Shown here: piece after piece, positions 54,935-64,000 of the stretch
Layout: each line of letters begins with the position of its first letter
How positions within the stretch are numbered: position 1 is the first letter of the stretch
Assembly: GCF_019097595.1 (NCBI RefSeq)
Contig: NC_080715.1
Coordinates: 9,732,573 to 9,796,572, forward strand
Origin: Hemibagrus wyckioides
Taxonomy: Eukaryota > Chordata > Actinopteri > Siluriformes > Bagridae
Length of the DNA stretch: 64,000 nt
Direction: 5' to 3'
Made by a program: the position numbers and the translations under genes
The notes under the pieces: model-generated
The model's input: the letters and a program-made list of their open reading frames with translations, nothing else
What the model was told of the DNA's origin: nothing
The model's database searches: none

Positions 54935-56945
54935 AAAACAGTTGATATTTCTCTTTATTAACAATGTGATTTGTTCACATTCATTTTTTTTTTTTTAGAA
55001 TTTTCCTAATACAAAGTGACTTCCCAGCACAGTGCACAGCTACTGCAATGAGTTTCTAAAACAGTCTGAAAATGACAAACAAACCCATATAAAGCACAAT
55101 AAAATAGAAAAAACAAGGCACAGTCATGTCGGAACACAGGCAAAGAATTCGATGCGATTTATTCACATAAAAATACATTCAACCATCTATAGTGTGACGT
55201 CCACTCACAGATGGGTCACAGGGCAGGTCTGACTGCATCATTCTCCATCGTGGCATTCAAGCCCAAGGGTCCAGATTAATGGCAAATTGTGTTTTAAGCT
55301 CTCTTGTGTTTGCCTACTGTGTACACTCACTCACTACTGAAAAACAACAGTGTATGTCTCTATTATATATTAAATAAAAAATAAAACCACGAGTGGCTTC
55401 CTTCATGACACCACAGTACAGAACACACTCATACACACACTCGCTGTGCATCCGAGCAAAACGATTTGACATTTGAATCTCCTAAAAAACAAAACCAAGC
55501 AATTGCAATATACACTGAATCTCAACGCACTCTGGACCACGGCATTTAAAACACAGCATTTAAATAACCAAATATAACTTTTGTATATAAATAACAAAGA
55601 CTTTGGTTTGTAGAAAGGCAAAGGTGAATGAAGAACAATATATTAATAACACCCTCGTATATACATTTATCTGTACGGTTTCCACGTGTGAAGGTGATAT
55701 TTAGTGGTACAGATGGAGAAACTGTTCCTACTCACAGCATCCACATACTGACGGCAGGCAAACGGAGAAAGACTTAAATGCAGGCAGAAAAAATAAAAAG
55801 GAAATAATGAATGGAAGTCTATTGAAACTGGTTAGCACCAAGTAGGCGCTTTCATCGATTATTAGCAACATGAGGAAGTACACAGTCCTAGTCTTGGTCA
55901 TGCCATGTATGCTACATTTCTGAGTCTTCTCTGTCTAATACCTGGCCTGGACTTTGTGGATGCGCCTGATGCAGCATGTGAAGTCTGAAAAGACCAGAAA
56001 TCCACCAGACTGGTTTGGTTTATAAAACTCATCAAGCCCAAATGTGCAAGCGTGCTCACTGTGTCTATTTTCTCCAGTTTTTCTTTGCTTTCGAATCTCC
56101 AGTTTAAGCTCATTAATCTTTTAGGCCCATTAGGTTTATCCCATGAATAGATTTATTAGCTGTGAAAATACACTATTAAAGGTGCAATTTGCAACTGTTA
56201 GTGCCTCTCGCTGCCTCCAAGAGGAACTGCAACTGTAATGAAAACATTTTTACAAGCCTTTGCCGTCACGAAGACCTCACACTCTCTACTGGAACAGCAT
56301 TCGCCTCAAGAGTGAAAAGGGTTGAGCTTTGTTAAGCAATTTTCAGGGCCAGAAATAAATTAAATCAGCAGTCTAAGGTGAAGAAACTACCAAGATCCAT
56401 CAAATATTGTGAGGGTTCCAGACCTAAAGCATGTCTGAAACTAAAAAATTACACACTGTACCTTTATATATCTGTATATTTCTGAAAAGCTACTGTATTC
56501 CATGAATAAATATTACAGCATCAAAATAAATACCTGTACCTCGTACCATTTAACTCGGCGGAACCTTACTACAAGGACACTTACACCAATAACAGACAGT
56601 GATGGCAGTGATGAATATTTCTACTATGCTCGATTTCTTCACTGATCTGATGTAGATCAAAATGTCTAAAGGACTTCATTGGTTTGAAGCAGTAGGTAGA
56701 GCAGGGTTTCAGCTCTCTATAAGAAGGCAGGATTGTAACAGGCTGCTACTCAGGGCTACAGCAACGGTAAAGAGTTCAAGGTTCAATTTTGTCCCATTAC
56801 ACTGTTAGAGTGGCACAAAGCACAGTGGAAAGAATCAAGTCAAAGGGCAGGTCTGGTTCTGAGGACAGATTCAAGCTGTGGTCCCGGTTGGGGAAGAGTA
56901 GGAGGCTCTCTCATCCAGAGTCTACTCAAGTTTAGTGCAAAGTGC
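54935..56945 (-). other. slc37a1: Probable slc37a1 3' UTR
   Basis: About 2 kb downstream of the slc37a1 stop carries no recognisable transposable element, unlike the DNA on its other side, and ends near a minus-strand AATAAA (TTTATT at 54954-54959). This is what a long 3' UTR would look like, but its extent is inferred. Confidence 0.5.
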
Positions 56946-63905
<6,960 letters not shown>

Positions 63906-64000
63906 CTGAGTGAATACAAAAAGCACAAAATCTCATGATTTTCAAAATTGTGTTTATTTATTTAACTACTTATTTATTTATTTGCTTATTTATGTGTCTA

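Overview
This is vertebrate nuclear DNA, almost certainly from a teleost fish: AT-rich, with GT-AG introns, many microsatellites, tRNA-derived SINEs, LINE 3' ends and several Tc1-type DNA transposon remnants with TA target-site duplications. The repeat families look like those of otophysan fish (catfish, characins), but the species cannot be fixed from sequence alone.

Four protein-coding genes could be assembled exon by exon, with every splice phase checked by hand. (1) Minus strand, 1034-8968: a five-exon mitochondrial gene. Its first two exons read like NDUFV3 (complex I), its large middle exon is Ala/Thr/Glu/Pro-rich, and its last two exons encode an ATP synthase coupling factor 6 (F6, ATP5PF) domain. 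(2) Plus strand, 11308-16640: wdr4, complete in 11 exons (424 aa), the non-catalytic partner of METTL1 in tRNA m7G46 methylation. (3) Minus strand, 19725-51519: pde9a, the cGMP-specific phosphodiesterase 9A, complete (509 aa). It carries a tandem duplicate of one 75-nt exon, so the gene appears able to choose between two versions of a 25-residue segment just before the catalytic domain. (4) Minus strand, 56946 to beyond the right edge: the last 13 exons of slc37a1, the ER sugar-phosphate/phosphate exchanger.

The order slc37a1 - pde9a - wdr4 - ndufv3, with wdr4 and the ndufv3-like gene head to head, is the same as on human 21q22.3. This supports all four assignments. The unexpected part is the F6 domain where the NDUFV3 C-terminus should be.

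Intergenic DNA is limited: 8991-11307 (probable shared promoter plus a Tc1 derivative), 16641-19724 (two convergent 3' ends plus repeats) and 51520-56945 (pde9a CpG-rich promoter, LINE and SINE remnants, then a likely 2-kb slc37a1 3' UTR). The pde9a introns hold most of the mobile DNA, including a pair of opposed, telomere-like degenerate tandem tracts. No bacterial-type features, CRISPR arrays, rRNA or stand-alone tRNA genes were seen.
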